Assembly: GCA_017161305.1 (NCBI GenBank)
Contig: CP031518.1
Span: forward strand, 2,542,001 to 2,606,000
Direction of reading: 5' to 3'
Length of the DNA: 64,000 nucleotides
Origin: Treponema ruminis
Lineage (GTDB): Bacteria; Spirochaetota; Spirochaetia; Treponematales; Treponemataceae
Numbering within the stretch: position 1 is the first letter of the stretch; each line of letters starts with the position of its first letter. Positions 1 to 8,357 of the stretch are shown here, piece after piece. Under the pieces are notes generated by a model, which saw nothing but the letters and a program-made list of their open reading frames with translations, had not been told where the DNA came from and ran no database searches. Made by a program: the position numbers and the translations under genes.

Positions 1-139
1 CGGAAGTCGCAAATTCATGAACAACTCCAGAACATCCAGGTCCTGAATGAACGACAGGGATTGCCCTTGGAATTGCAAGGACTGTATTTTGTGCCCCAAG
101 CGCACAGGTGAATCTTGGTTGTGAAATTTCTCCATTCAT
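1..139 (-). CDS. Nitrogenase component 1 beta (NifK)-like protein, N-terminal part only
   Basis: The reverse strand from 139 opens with ATG and reads through the window edge for 46 codons. A ribosome site (AGGAG) lies inside the end of the preceding nifD-like gene, 15 bases away, so the two are translated together. The visible part carries CALGAQNTV and HSGPGC, the N-terminal cysteine and the GPGC cysteine that hold the P-cluster-type iron-sulfur centre in NifK proteins; the same motifs occur in the complete NifK-like protein at 12501-13829. It should form a heterotetramer with the NifD-like protein beside it. Family assignment is good; substrate is unknown, and an NifN-like scaffold role is possible. 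The rest lies outside the window. Confidence 0.8.
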   Translation of the reverse strand, partial: MNGEISQPRFTCALGAQNTVLAIPRAIPVVHSGPGCSGVVHEFATS

Positions 140-154
140 AAATTTTTCTCCTAA

Positions 155-1612
155 TTATTTTTCTACAAAGGTGAATGGATCTGTGTCTTCACTCATCCAC
201 CAGTCTGAATATGGAAGGACTGTATGCTTTGCAAAATTCTTATACAGCTTTTTTGACTGCATTGAACGCTTGATGCGTCGCCCCAGGTCAAGGATTCCGT
301 CATATCCAACGGCCTTATCCGAGTCATTTTCCATGATTGCAGGAATTCCCAGCTTAAAGCCAAGAACCGCAAGCCCCGGATGGCGAACAAGCAGAAAATC
401 CGGTTTTAATTGTTTGAGGAATTTGACGACCTGATAGGGCTGTTTATTACAAATCGAAACATTGGGCACGTTTCCGACGGCCTGTACGAGATATTTCGCT
501 GTGTTTACTTCCGGATTATCATATTTTTTATCGTGGTGAAAAGTCGTGATGCCGATAACTTCAAGTCCCAAATCGTGAGCGACACTGGCAAGATTATGAG
601 CAAAAGCATCGCCTGCAAAGACATAGACCTTTTTTCCCTTGAAGAATTCCCTTAGAGAATCCAGTTCCGGTTTAATTCGCTCATGCTCGCTCCTGATTGC
701 AGCCTCAACGATTGAGTGTCTGTTTGTAAGGGCTGCCACAGCACGAAGCCAGCGGTCAGTCCACTGCAAGCCATAGGGAGAAGGGGCTTTTACCTGTGGA
801 ACGCCGTATAATTCTTCAAGCTTGTCGCTCATGAATGTAGCAAGGGTCTCACAAATTGAAGATGAACAGGCAGCTTCGGTCATTTCTGCAAGTTCTTCTG
901 TGGTACGGGTCTCAATCAAATAGTTTGGACGAAGCCCGATGGTCTTTAAAAGCGGGGAAAATGAATCAATTCCGTTAAAATTGAAAATATTGACCAGGTC
1001 TTCCTGCTTCTTTTTGGGTGGTTTTACGGCAGCATTGAGAACCGCATTAAAAGAAGCATCAAAACCTGTTGACCAGATTCGAGACTTAAAGCCTTCACAT
1101 TCAACGGCAAAGACAGGGATTCCCAATTCGTCCGTCATTTCCTCTGCAAGCGACTGCACGTCATCTCCGATAATGCCTGACGCACAGGAAGTTGTAATAT
1201 AGATGACTTTTGGATTATATCGTTTGTATGCTTCATCGACGGCATGGCGCAATTTGTTTATGCCGCCATAAATTGTGTCCGATTCCTGAATATTTGTACA
1301 AATTCCATGATGATGGAAGTCCCGGTTTCCGCGCATCTGAGCAACATTCGTATTGGTAAAATAGTTTGCAGAAATTCCGGCATAGCAGCCAATTGGAGAA
1401 TGGGATACAACAGCTGCATCCAATACGGAATATACCTGCATGATGGCACAGCCCTGCTGACAGTTCCCACACTGACTGAAATTAAAGCGGCCAATCTTAA
1501 GTTCATTTTTTTCTGAGCCTTCCACAAGACCTTTTGCATCTCCATGATAGGTCAGAATTGTTTGCAGTCGTTTTTCACGAATCTCAACTCTTTTTTGTAG
1601 TCCTTTACTCAT
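155..1612 (-). CDS. Nitrogenase component 1 alpha (NifD)-like protein, copy 1
   Basis: A 485-residue member of the NifD/oxidoreductase family. P-cluster-type cysteines are visible: C55 (GCAIMQV), C76 (SPIGC) and C143 (TTSCASGIIGDD), plus extra N-terminal cysteines C48 and C51. C172 lies in CEGFKSRIW, a motif also typical of NifD/AnfD. C254, before ELYGVP, matches the FeMo-co cysteine of NifD (Cys275 in Azotobacter). The FeMo-co histidine (His442) is not matched; the aligned segment reads IMENDSDKAVGYDG. It is therefore a nitrogenase-like reductase or scaffold rather than a standard nitrogenase. It is third in a run of kinase-like gene, SBP, nifD, nifK, all on the minus strand. Substrate unknown. 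Confidence 0.85.
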   Translation of the reverse strand: MSKGLQKRVEIREKRLQTILTYHGDAKGLVEGSEKNELKIGRFNFSQCGNCQQGCAIMQVYSVLDAAVVSHSPIGCYAGISANYFTNTNVAQMRGNRDFHHHGICTNIQESDTIYGGINKLRHAVDEAYKRYNPKVIYITTSCASGIIGDDVQSLAEEMTDELGIPVFAVECEGFKSRIWSTGFDASFNAVLNAAVKPPKKKQEDLVNIFNFNGIDSFSPLLKTIGLRPNYLIETRTTEELAEMTEAACSSSICETLATFMSDKLEELYGVPQVKAPSPYGLQWTDRWLRAVAALTNRHSIVEAAIRSEHERIKPELDSLREFFKGKKVYVFAGDAFAHNLASVAHDLGLEVIGITTFHHDKKYDNPEVNTAKYLVQAVGNVPNVSICNKQPYQVVKFLKQLKPDFLLVRHPGLAVLGFKLGIPAIMENDSDKAVGYDGILDLGRRIKRSMQSKKLYKNFAKHTVLPYSDWWMSEDTDPFTFVEK

Positions 1613-1670
1613 TTTTGTACCTCATTTTATTAGTTTGTCAATTATTTTTTCCGTATGAAGATGCAGATAA

Positions 1671-2786
1671 TCAGATTGAAAATCTAGTTGAAAAGTCAGG
1701 GTATTGATTATTATTCGCTTCAAAATATGTCCACATATCCTTATAAAAATTTTCATCCGGGTACTCGCTGATTACTTCTTTTAATGCCTGAGCATATAAG
1801 GAGATATCAAAAAATTCCTCGAGCTTCCTTAATGACTTTCCCTCATCTGCCTGAAGGTACCCCTGCCCCAGCATAGTCGTAAATACTTCAAGGGTTCCGT
1901 TGTAATTGGGATCCGGATTATATGTCATGTTCTGGCTTCCTTCACTGTCATACATATATTCGCGGACAAAATCAAAATCCTGACGTGAAGCGCGGACGAT
2001 TGCATTTATAGCCTTCTCTTCATCGGTCTTGTAGACTTTAAATGCCCGGATCTGCCCCTTAAGGTAGGCGATATAAGCGTCTCTGTCAGAACGAATTTTT
2101 GGTCCATTTGCGGTCTGACGACAGCAAACATAATCTTCCTTTAGAGTTGTCTGCGGAAAAAGGTAAACCAGTCCCTGAGATATACAGCTGTCCACAAAAA
2201 ATGAATCTACGATTGCAATATCTGTCGTTCCGTTCAATGTGGCGGCGATAATTGCTTCGCATGAGTCAAAGAGCTTCCAGTGAACATCTTTTTCCAATTC
2301 CCACCCCTTATTTAAAAAATATCCCTTTGTAATAAATTCATCAGTTGAGAAAATTCGGTCTGCGATTGTCAGCCCGCGCCAGTTGTCAGTATTTGTCAGG
2401 TCAACTTTTGCAGCAACTTTTTTGTTTGCAAGAATCGCTTCACCGCCAGTAATTGTTCCTGCAAAAAGCGTCAAATCAGCTCCTTGAGCGGCCTGTGCCA
2501 GTTCGGGAATGATTTCAACGTACAGGGTGTCAGTTTTTCCGACCTGAAGGGCCTCGAATTCTGCGGAACGGTCAAAGCGGTCGAATTTCAGGCTCAATCC
2601 ATATTCCTTAAAATATCCTTCCTCATCAGCAAGCTGAATCAGGGGATTTACATAGGGATCTCCCATATCGACGCCGACACTCAATGAATATTTGCCGGCA
2701 ACCTTCTTTTCATTACATGACAAAAAGAGAGCGCTTAGACAAGCTAATACAACACAAGCAGTTTTTTTAAAATTTGATTTTTTCAT
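1671..2786 (-). CDS. NMT1/SsuA-like substrate-binding lipoprotein, copy 1
   Basis: A 371-residue predicted lipoprotein: basic N terminus, hydrophobic segment and lipobox FLSC with the lipid cysteine at residue 24. The body has the layout of ABC-type binding proteins for taurine, sulfonates, nitrate or thiamine precursors (NMT1/THI5/SsuA clan). It shares CCRQTANG and a C-terminal block (FYKDMWTYF) with the second binding protein at 3742-4839, so the two are paralogues. No matching permease or ATPase of that class is in the window. It lies 58 bases upstream of the nifD-like gene and 23 bases after a kinase-like gene, so it is probably co-transcribed with the nitrogenase-like pair and may deliver its substrate. 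Ligand not predictable from sequence. Confidence 0.75.
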   Translation of the reverse strand: MKKSNFKKTACVVLACLSALFLSCNEKKVAGKYSLSVGVDMGDPYVNPLIQLADEEGYFKEYGLSLKFDRFDRSAEFEALQVGKTDTLYVEIIPELAQAAQGADLTLFAGTITGGEAILANKKVAAKVDLTNTDNWRGLTIADRIFSTDEFITKGYFLNKGWELEKDVHWKLFDSCEAIIAATLNGTTDIAIVDSFFVDSCISQGLVYLFPQTTLKEDYVCCRQTANGPKIRSDRDAYIAYLKGQIRAFKVYKTDEEKAINAIVRASRQDFDFVREYMYDSEGSQNMTYNPDPNYNGTLEVFTTMLGQGYLQADEGKSLRKLEEFFDISLYAQALKEVISEYPDENFYKDMWTYFEANNNQYPDFSTRFSI

Positions 2787-2809
2787 AGTTTTTCCTCTTT
2801 TAAGTTTTA

Positions 2810-3448
2810 TTAAACGACCTTTCGTTCCTTTGATTCATCCCAAATAATGCTCTTGTAAAGCAAGTCAAGATTTTCAGAAACCGGAGCGTCTTTTGGACGC
2901 ACTATCACGTCTGCAAATTTCTCATAGCGTTTTAAAGTCGGAAGTTCGCTTTTCAGATAGCTTTTACGCAAGTCTTCTTCCGTCTCGACCTTATCGTTTA
3001 CGGCATAGTCATATAAATTTGCGAATTTGCCATAGGAAAACAGCAGAGGATTCTTTTTGCTTTCATCTTTCGCACCTTCTGTTGCTTCCTCAATTATTCT
3101 TTTTGCGCCAATCTCCAGATCGCCGTCGAGCCAATAAAACGTACCAATTTGGCTCAGGACACGGTAACCGTCTTCATTTCCTGAAAATCCGCTGCCAGTC
3201 GAAATTACAGCGGAGAGTTTCTTTTCATTTTTAAACCGCTCGACCAAAAGACGGCCTACTCCAGCTTCCGCAAAATTATAGCCTTCCTGACCACCATAAA
3301 AATAAAACTTTGTAATATGAATTCCGCAAATCCTTGAAACTTCCTGATCAGTGTCAATGAAGGGAACTCCAAGTTTTTCGGCCAGTGCCTTGCCAAGCGT
3401 TGTTTTGCCTACATGCTGCGCGCCTATCAAAATAATGCAGGGTTTCAT
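2810..3448 (-). CDS. Shikimate kinase-like P-loop protein, copy 1
   Basis: A 212-residue P-loop protein with Walker A (GAQHVGKTTLGKALAEKLG) at the N terminus and DTDQ near residue 32, the pattern of the AroK/gluconate kinase family. The GGG substrate loop of shikimate kinase is replaced by STGSGF, so the substrate is probably not shikimate. Two close paralogues lie at 4875-5507 and 5537-6169; all three end with a similar block (VIVRPKDA..V.EN...LY.SI.WD). It is first in the operon kinase, SBP, nifD, nifK. It may phosphorylate the compound bound by the adjacent lipoprotein, but that is inference only. The SD (GAGG) sits 7 bases before the ATG. Confidence 0.7.
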   Translation of the reverse strand: MKPCIILIGAQHVGKTTLGKALAEKLGVPFIDTDQEVSRICGIHITKFYFYGGQEGYNFAEAGVGRLLVERFKNEKKLSAVISTGSGFSGNEDGYRVLSQIGTFYWLDGDLEIGAKRIIEEATEGAKDESKKNPLLFSYGKFANLYDYAVNDKVETEEDLRKSYLKSELPTLKRYEKFADVIVRPKDAPVSENLDLLYKSIIWDESKERKVV

Positions 3449-3497
3449 TTTGACCTCCTCGTGTAGAAAGTGAATTTATCAAATTCAACCTACTGAC

Positions 3498-3553
3498 ACG
3501 CTATGTTATACAAAAAGAAAAGAATCGTGTGAAATACAAATTTTCTATAAAAG
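3498..3553 (-). promoter_or_regulatory. Promoter and upstream box of the kinase-SBP-nifDK operon
   Basis: On the minus strand TTCACA and TATAAC are separated by 17 bases. Just upstream is a box reading CTTTTATAGAAAATTTGTAT. The same arrangement, nearly the same sequence, precedes the other kinase-like operon at 6198-6252. Conservation of the box next to the -35 suggests an activator site. Confidence 0.6.
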
Positions 3554-3630
3554 TTAAAGATTTTAGCTATTTATATATATTTTCTATATCAGAAATAAGA
3601 TTTTCTTATATCGTTTGCGTGATTTTAAAA

Positions 3631-3680
3631 CAAAAAAGCTTTCCTTCATTCCACAAAACCTGTGAGCATAAAGGAAAGCT
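3631..3680 (-). terminator. Intrinsic terminator of the kinase-kinase-SBP operon
   Basis: Reading the minus strand, AGCTTTCCTT and AAGGAAAGCT form a perfect 10-bp stem around a 24-base loop, followed by TTTTTTG. It lies 62 bases after the stop of the SBP gene at 3742. Confidence 0.7.
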
Positions 3681-3741
3681 CTCTGTTTTTTATACAGCCG
3701 GTCGTATTTTTTCTTCTTTATCCCATCTACCGTCCTATTGG

Positions 3742-4839
3742 TTAAAGTGTTTTGGGATACAGTTTTTCAAAATCAGGATATGTATTATTGTGGTTCACAA
3801 AATAAGTCCACATGTCCTTATAAAATTGATCCCCAGGATTTTCAGCAATGACTGCCTTAAGGGCATCTGCATATATCGAGATGTCAAAATAATCTGCGAA
3901 CGGACGGGCATTTTCCCGTTCAATGAAGCCAAGCTCCAGCAGTACGTCATATTGTGGAGCACATCCGTTATAGTATGGATCCGGAATGAAGGTAATGTGG
4001 CCTGTACCGTCCGGATCATAAATATGCTCATAAACCCACTGGTCATCCTGACTTGTTACTTTTTTTATTACTTTGACAGTTCCCTTTTCGTTGGTGTTGA
4101 AGTATTTCCATGAATAAATCAGGCCTTTTGTCCAATTTACAAATGACGCACGGTCAGCCCTCAATTTTGCTCCGTTTGCTGTCTGGCGGCAGCAGGCAAA
4201 ATCCGGTGAAAGGTCAACGAGCTCACCAATCTGAACAAGACCTGAAGCTTCCGCAACTTCTCTTAAAGCATAATAGGGTGAAATTATATCTACATCTCCA
4301 TGCTTGCAGGCGGCAATTATTGCCTCATCATTTTCAAAATACTTATAGGTCACTTCATCGTAACCGATTCCATATTTTTCTTTGAGAGAGGAACGGATTA
4401 CACACTCGTCTGTAGCACCTGCAAATACACCGATAGTTTTTCCCTTCCAGGTTGCCGGATTTTTTGCTTCTTCTGCGACGCTTTTGTTTGCAAAGAGCAA
4501 AAGTCCACCACCCATGGTTCCCGCAAATATGACGATATCGCTGCCATTTCCACCGGCGATTATTGACTGCTGCAGGGCGTTCAGCCTTCCGTCACTCTTT
4601 CCTGCCAAAACAGACTCCAGTCCGGTTGTATATTCCAGAACCGGATAGACTCCATGCTCTTCAGCGATTCCGCCTTCTGCGTTTAGGTGAAGGATAGGCG
4701 AATAATTTGAGCTTAAAAGAAGGGTCAGATTCAGGACGGGAAGATTTTTGGCATTTTTTTTAGCGCAGGAGCCCAGTAACACTGTCACCGCAAGAGTTAC
4801 GCTCAAAAATCCAAGTTTAATTATGTTTGTTTTTTTCAT
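3742..4839 (-). CDS. NMT1/SsuA-like substrate-binding lipoprotein, copy 2
   Basis: A 365-residue lipoprotein with lipobox LLGSC (lipid cysteine 25), paralogous to the binding protein at 1671-2786. Shared landmarks include IFAGTMGGG, ACCRQTANGAKLRADR and a C-terminal FYKDMWTYF block. The family comprises periplasmic binding proteins of ABC importers for small sulfur or nitrogen compounds. It is last in an operon after two kinase-like genes and is followed by a terminator. No cognate permease is nearby, so it may share a transporter encoded elsewhere or act as a sensor-like scavenger. Ligand unknown. Confidence 0.75.
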   Translation of the reverse strand: MKKTNIIKLGFLSVTLAVTVLLGSCAKKNAKNLPVLNLTLLLSSNYSPILHLNAEGGIAEEHGVYPVLEYTTGLESVLAGKSDGRLNALQQSIIAGGNGSDIVIFAGTMGGGLLLFANKSVAEEAKNPATWKGKTIGVFAGATDECVIRSSLKEKYGIGYDEVTYKYFENDEAIIAACKHGDVDIISPYYALREVAEASGLVQIGELVDLSPDFACCRQTANGAKLRADRASFVNWTKGLIYSWKYFNTNEKGTVKVIKKVTSQDDQWVYEHIYDPDGTGHITFIPDPYYNGCAPQYDVLLELGFIERENARPFADYFDISIYADALKAVIAENPGDQFYKDMWTYFVNHNNTYPDFEKLYPKTL

Positions 4840-4874
4840 GTCTTTTCCTCTTTTTTCAATTCTGAGTTAATTTT

Positions 4875-5507
4875 TCAGCTTGCCGTACGCTCACTTTTGT
4901 CATCCCAGACAATGCTGTCATAAAGAAGCTGGACATTTTCTTCAACAGAGGCGTCTTTAGGGCGGACAATGACATCTGCGAGTTTTTCAAATTCTTTCAG
5001 AGACGGAATCGTAACCCTGAGATAACTCTGGCGAATATCCTCAAAAGTTTCGACTTTATCATCAAGGTGATATGAATACAAATTATAGAATTTGCCATAG
5101 GTCATTAAGTGGGGATTCTTTTTGCTTTCGTCTGTAGTAGCTTCCTCGACAATTCTCTGAGCACCCAAATTGATGTCGCCGTCGAGCCAGTAAAGGGAAC
5201 CGATTTTACGGAGCTCCTCAATGCCCGTTTCGTCCTGGAAAAACCAGCTTCCTGTTGAAATGACTGCCGAAATAGGCTTGCTTCCACTCAGTTTTTCAAC
5301 AAGGATTTTACTGGCCTCAGTTTCAGCCCAATTGTAGCCGTCCTTTGCTCCCCGCTCATATGTAAACACGGTAATGTGCTTGCCAAAAGTTTTTGTTACA
5401 ATCTGGTCCGTGTCATAAAAAGGAACGCCCAGTTTTTCAGCAAGTCCTTTTCCAAGAGTTGTCTTTCCGACATGCTGTGCTCCCATCAATACAATGCAAG
5501 GTTTCAT
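4875..5507 (-). CDS. Shikimate kinase-like P-loop protein, copy 2
   Basis: A 210-residue paralogue of the proteins at 2810-3448 and 5537-6169. Walker A reads GAQHVGKTTLGKGLAEKLG and the acidic motif reads YDTDQ. The position of the GGG loop of true shikimate kinase reads STGSWF, with a tryptophan unlike its two sisters. It lies 29 bases after copy 3 and 35 bases before the SBP gene, in one operon. ATP-dependent phosphoryl transfer is likely; the acceptor is unknown. Confidence 0.7.
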   Translation of the reverse strand: MKPCIVLMGAQHVGKTTLGKGLAEKLGVPFYDTDQIVTKTFGKHITVFTYERGAKDGYNWAETEASKILVEKLSGSKPISAVISTGSWFFQDETGIEELRKIGSLYWLDGDINLGAQRIVEEATTDESKKNPHLMTYGKFYNLYSYHLDDKVETFEDIRQSYLRVTIPSLKEFEKLADVIVRPKDASVEENVQLLYDSIVWDDKSERTAS

Positions 5508-5536
5508 ATATTTTCCTCCAATTTTTTTAATCTGAT

Positions 5537-6169
5537 TTATACTGCTTTTTGATAGTCAGGCTTTACATCCTCATCCCAGACAATGCTGTCATAAAGAAGC
5601 TGAACATTTTCTTCAACCGAAGCATCCCCTGGACGAACGACCACATCCGCAAGGCTTTCATATACTCCCAGTGAAGGAAGCGTCAATTCCAGGTGGTGCT
5701 TACGGATATCCTCAAGTTTTTCTACTTTTGGAACTGAAAAATACACATTGTAGAATTTTCCATTCTTCATAAGGTAGGGATTTATTTTTGCAGGATCAGT
5801 AGTTGCTTCTTCCATGAGGCGCTGGGCACCAAGTTCTATGTCACCGTCAATCCAATACAAACTTCCGATTTTACGGAGTTCAGCGATTCCCGTGTCGTCC
5901 GCCCAAAAGCCACTTCCGGTCGAAATTACGGCAGAAATCGGGGCAGAATTTTTGTATTCCGCTACCAGACGCTTGCACATTTCTGTTTCAGCCCAACTGT
6001 AGCTTTCATAACCACCTTCCGCGAAAAAAACACAAATATGCTTCTGAAAGGTTTTTGTAACCATCTGGTCAGTGTCATAAAATGGAACTCCCAGTTTTTC
6101 AGCAAGACCTTTACCGAGCGCCGTCTTTCCGACATGCTGTGCTCCCATCAATACAATGCAAGGTTTCAT
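5537..6169 (-). CDS. Shikimate kinase-like P-loop protein, copy 3
   Basis: A 210-residue protein, first in the operon copy 3, copy 2, SBP 2. The first residues (MKPCIVLMGAQHVGKTALGK) and the C-terminal region (VEENVQLLYDSIVWD) are nearly identical to copy 2, so the pair arose by recent tandem duplication. Walker A uses GKTAL instead of GKTTL. The shikimate GGG loop is STGSGF. A conserved promoter lies upstream at 6198-6252. Substrate unknown. Confidence 0.7.
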   Translation of the reverse strand: MKPCIVLMGAQHVGKTALGKGLAEKLGVPFYDTDQMVTKTFQKHICVFFAEGGYESYSWAETEMCKRLVAEYKNSAPISAVISTGSGFWADDTGIAELRKIGSLYWIDGDIELGAQRLMEEATTDPAKINPYLMKNGKFYNVYFSVPKVEKLEDIRKHHLELTLPSLGVYESLADVVVRPGDASVEENVQLLYDSIVWDEDVKPDYQKAV

Positions 6170-6197
6170 ATATACACCTCCGTATAAATTTTAGATT

Positions 6198-6252
6198 ACG
6201 CTATTTATACAGAATGTTGACAGGTGTGACAAATACAAATTTCCTATATAAG
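6198..6252 (-). promoter_or_regulatory. Promoter and upstream box of the kinase-kinase-SBP operon
   Basis: On the minus strand TTGTCA and TATAAA are separated by 17 bases, with an upstream box (CTTATATAGGAAATTTGTAT) nearly matching the one at 3498-3553. The gene start is about 30 bases downstream. Confidence 0.6.
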
Positions 6253-6406
6253 ATATAATTAAAAAATATGTATACAAAAATCTTATTACTGCTATTGAGA
6301 AAAAATATTGGCAGAGATATGAAATATATTTTATAAGTATAGCTGGTAAATTTTTACCGGGAAGGGCAGCAGGTTATCTGACCTCTTCTAAATCTGCTGC
6401 TTTTCC

Positions 6407-6910
6407 TTAAAAAATCAGCCGCATCTGGAGCCAGACCACGCCGCCGTGGGTGGAATCCGAGACGCCCTCGCTCACAAAGCCGAATTTCTCGTAGAATGTG
6501 CGGAGTTTTTTCTTACAGGTAAGCACGATTCCTTTCCTGCCCTGGTCTTTTGCGTCAGAAATGACCTGCTCCATTACTTTGGAAGCAAAGCCCCTGTGCT
6601 GGAAGGCAGGATTTGTGTCCACGCCAAAAATCATCTGCCAGTCGCCCTTTTCTTCGTGGAGCAAAGGATTGTCGTACATTTCGTCCGTCAAATCTTTCCG
6701 GCTTGTGACAAGGCCGTTGATGAAGGAAATCAGTTCCCTTTCATTTCCAGTCTCGTCACATTCAAACAGGAGCCAGAAGTGATTTGGAAAGACTTTAAGC
6801 CGTCTTTCAATTGATTGCCGGCCTGCAGCCTCAGCTGGTGGAAAGCAGAGGGATTCAACCTCGCTCAGTTTTTCAAGGTCATTTAGACTCGCGTGTCGGA
6901 TTTTTGTCAT
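6407..6910 (-). CDS. GNAT family N-acetyltransferase
   Basis: A 167-residue acetyltransferase. The acetyl-CoA loop is seen in NPAFQHRGFASKVMEQ (R/Q-x-x-G-x-A type), followed by a fold-typical strand KGIVLTCKKKLRTFYEKFGF with the FYEKFGF motif common to GNAT proteins. It follows the ABC ATPase gene by 26 bases on the same strand and may be the last gene of the importer operon; acetylation of an imported amine or amino acid would fit that position, but the substrate is unknown. Confidence 0.75.
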   Translation of the reverse strand: MTKIRHASLNDLEKLSEVESLCFPPAEAAGRQSIERRLKVFPNHFWLLFECDETGNERELISFINGLVTSRKDLTDEMYDNPLLHEEKGDWQMIFGVDTNPAFQHRGFASKVMEQVISDAKDQGRKGIVLTCKKKLRTFYEKFGFVSEGVSDSTHGGVVWLQMRLIF

Positions 6911-6936
6911 ACAGCTTTCCTTGCAGGTATTGTGTC

Positions 6937-7689
6937 CTAAATAATGTAGTCAGAAGGCGGCAATATTCGCTTTAAAAACTGCTTTGTCCGCTCTTCCTTG
7001 GGGTGATAAAAAATATCGTTTGGAGAACCTTCCTCAACGACGTAGCCCCCGTCCATGAATACGACTTTATCGGCCACCTCTTCGGCAAAGCTCATCTCGT
7101 GAGTCACGACAATCATCGTATGGCCTTCCTTTGCAACCTGCTTTATAAGGGCAAGGGTTTCGCCGACAAGTTCAGGGTCCAGGGCACTGGTAGGCTCGTC
7201 AAACAGAATCACCTCAGCGTCCTGAGCCACAGCCCGGGCTATTCCCACACGCTGCTGCTGGCCTCCTGAAAGCTGGCTTGGATAGTAATCTTCTTTGTCG
7301 GAAAGGCCGACTTTTTTAAGTTCCAGTTTTGCCCGCTCAATCGCCTGAGCCTTTGGAACTCCGTGGCCCGTGACCAGAGCCTCAACAATATTTTCAAGTG
7401 CGGTCTTGTTCGCAAAGAGATTGTAATTCTGAAAGACCATTGAAGTTTTTCTTCTGACGTTAAGGACGTCCTTTTTCTTTGCGGCGTGCAGGTCCACCGA
7501 AATGTCTCCGATTGAAAGAGTGCCCTTGTCTGCCCTCTCCAAAAAATTTATCGAGCGCAAAAGGGTTGTCTTTCCGCTGCCGCTTGGGCCCAAAATGACG
7601 ACGACATTTCCGTCTTCAACCGTAAGGGAAACATCATGCAGCACTTCAAGATGGCCAAAAGATTTTTTCACATGCTCAAGTTTTATCAT
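6937..7689 (-). CDS. Amino-acid ABC transporter ATP-binding protein
   Basis: About 250 residues with Walker A ([11 protein letters not shown]), signature [14 protein letters not shown], Walker B ([12 protein letters not shown]) and the switch histidine (VVTHEM). The closest class is the polar amino acid (GlnQ/HisP/TcyC) group. I chose the ATG at 7689, which has an AGGTGAGG site just before it; an in-frame GTG at 7698 overlaps the permease stop and is the alternative. It energises import by the two permeases upstream. The whole transporter (SBP, permease, permease, ATPase) is preceded by the shared operator at 9935-9951 and so is tied to the nitrogenase-like genes. Confidence 0.9.
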   Translation of the reverse strand: MIKLEHVKKSFGHLEVLHDVSLTVEDGNVVVILGPSGSGKTTLLRSINFLERADKGTLSIGDISVDLHAAKKKDVLNVRRKTSMVFQNYNLFANKTALENIVEALVTGHGVPKAQAIERAKLELKKVGLSDKEDYYPSQLSGGQQQRVGIARAVAQDAEVILFDEPTSALDPELVGETLALIKQVAKEGHTMIVVTHEMSFAEEVADKVVFMDGGYVVEEGSPNDIFYHPKEERTKQFLKRILPPSDYII

Positions 7690-7694
7690 TTTCC

Positions 7695-8357
7695 TCACCT
7701 TTTTTTCGACAGATGCTTTTCCAGGCGAACCAGGAAGAATTCAACGACCGCGTTTACAGCCCAATAGATAATCGCCGCCGCCACATAGCCTTCAACGTAG
7801 CTGTAAGTGTCCGCACAGGGAATCGTGGAACCGTTCAGCACGTCCACCACGCCAAGGACAAGGACAATCGAAGTGTTTTTGATTGAACCCAGCGTGTTGT
7901 TCGTAAGATTCGGCAGGGCAACAGGAATCATCTGGGGAATTATGATTTTTTTAAGTGCCTGAAAAGTCGAAAGTCCGCAGCTGTAGGCCGCCTCGTACTG
8001 ACCTTTTGGAATGGCCAGAAAAGCTCCGCGAATCGTCTCACTCAGAATGATTGTCCTGCTCAGCGTAAATGTAAAATAAGCCAGCAGCATGGTTCCGTTT
8101 TTGCCGGGCTTAAAGCAGCTCAGGTAAATCAAGTGAAAAATCAAAAGCGTAACCATGAGCGGAATGCCTGAATAGACTGCGACGAAAACTTTAAACACTT
8201 TCTCAACAACCGGAACCTTGAAAATCCTGGCTACCGCAATCAAAGTTCCAAGGACAAGGCCCAGAGCCAGCGGGATCAGGGCAAGTTTGAGGGTGACGGG
8301 AATAAAAACCACGCCCGAAAGAAGGCACTTCCAGAGATACTCAAAACTGAATTTCAT
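7695..8357 (-). CDS. Amino-acid ABC transporter permease (HisM family), copy B
   Basis: A 220-residue integral membrane protein of the HisMQ class. The coupling loop is visible as the EAA motif in [22 protein letters not shown]. It overlaps the permease gene before it and the ATPase after it by four bases or less, which points to translational coupling. It forms the membrane channel with the permease at 8354-9064. Substrate is probably a polar amino acid or cystine-like compound; this cannot be narrowed from sequence. Confidence 0.88.
   Translation of the reverse strand: MKFSFEYLWKCLLSGVVFIPVTLKLALIPLALGLVLGTLIAVARIFKVPVVEKVFKVFVAVYSGIPLMVTLLIFHLIYLSCFKPGKNGTMLLAYFTFTLSRTIILSETIRGAFLAIPKGQYEAAYSCGLSTFQALKKIIIPQMIPVALPNLTNNTLGSIKNTSIVLVLGVVDVLNGSTIPCADTYSYVEGYVAAAIIYWAVNAVVEFFLVRLEKHLSKKR

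Noticed and set aside
2810-6169. Three aroK genes for the shikimate pathway
   Set aside because: The shikimate-binding GGG loop is absent, and three tandem paralogues next to SBPs do not fit a core biosynthetic role.
6360-6402. Strong terminator after the GNAT gene
   Set aside because: The GCAGCAG/CTGCTGC stem is real but the loop is long and no T-run follows on the minus strand; not listed as a feature.
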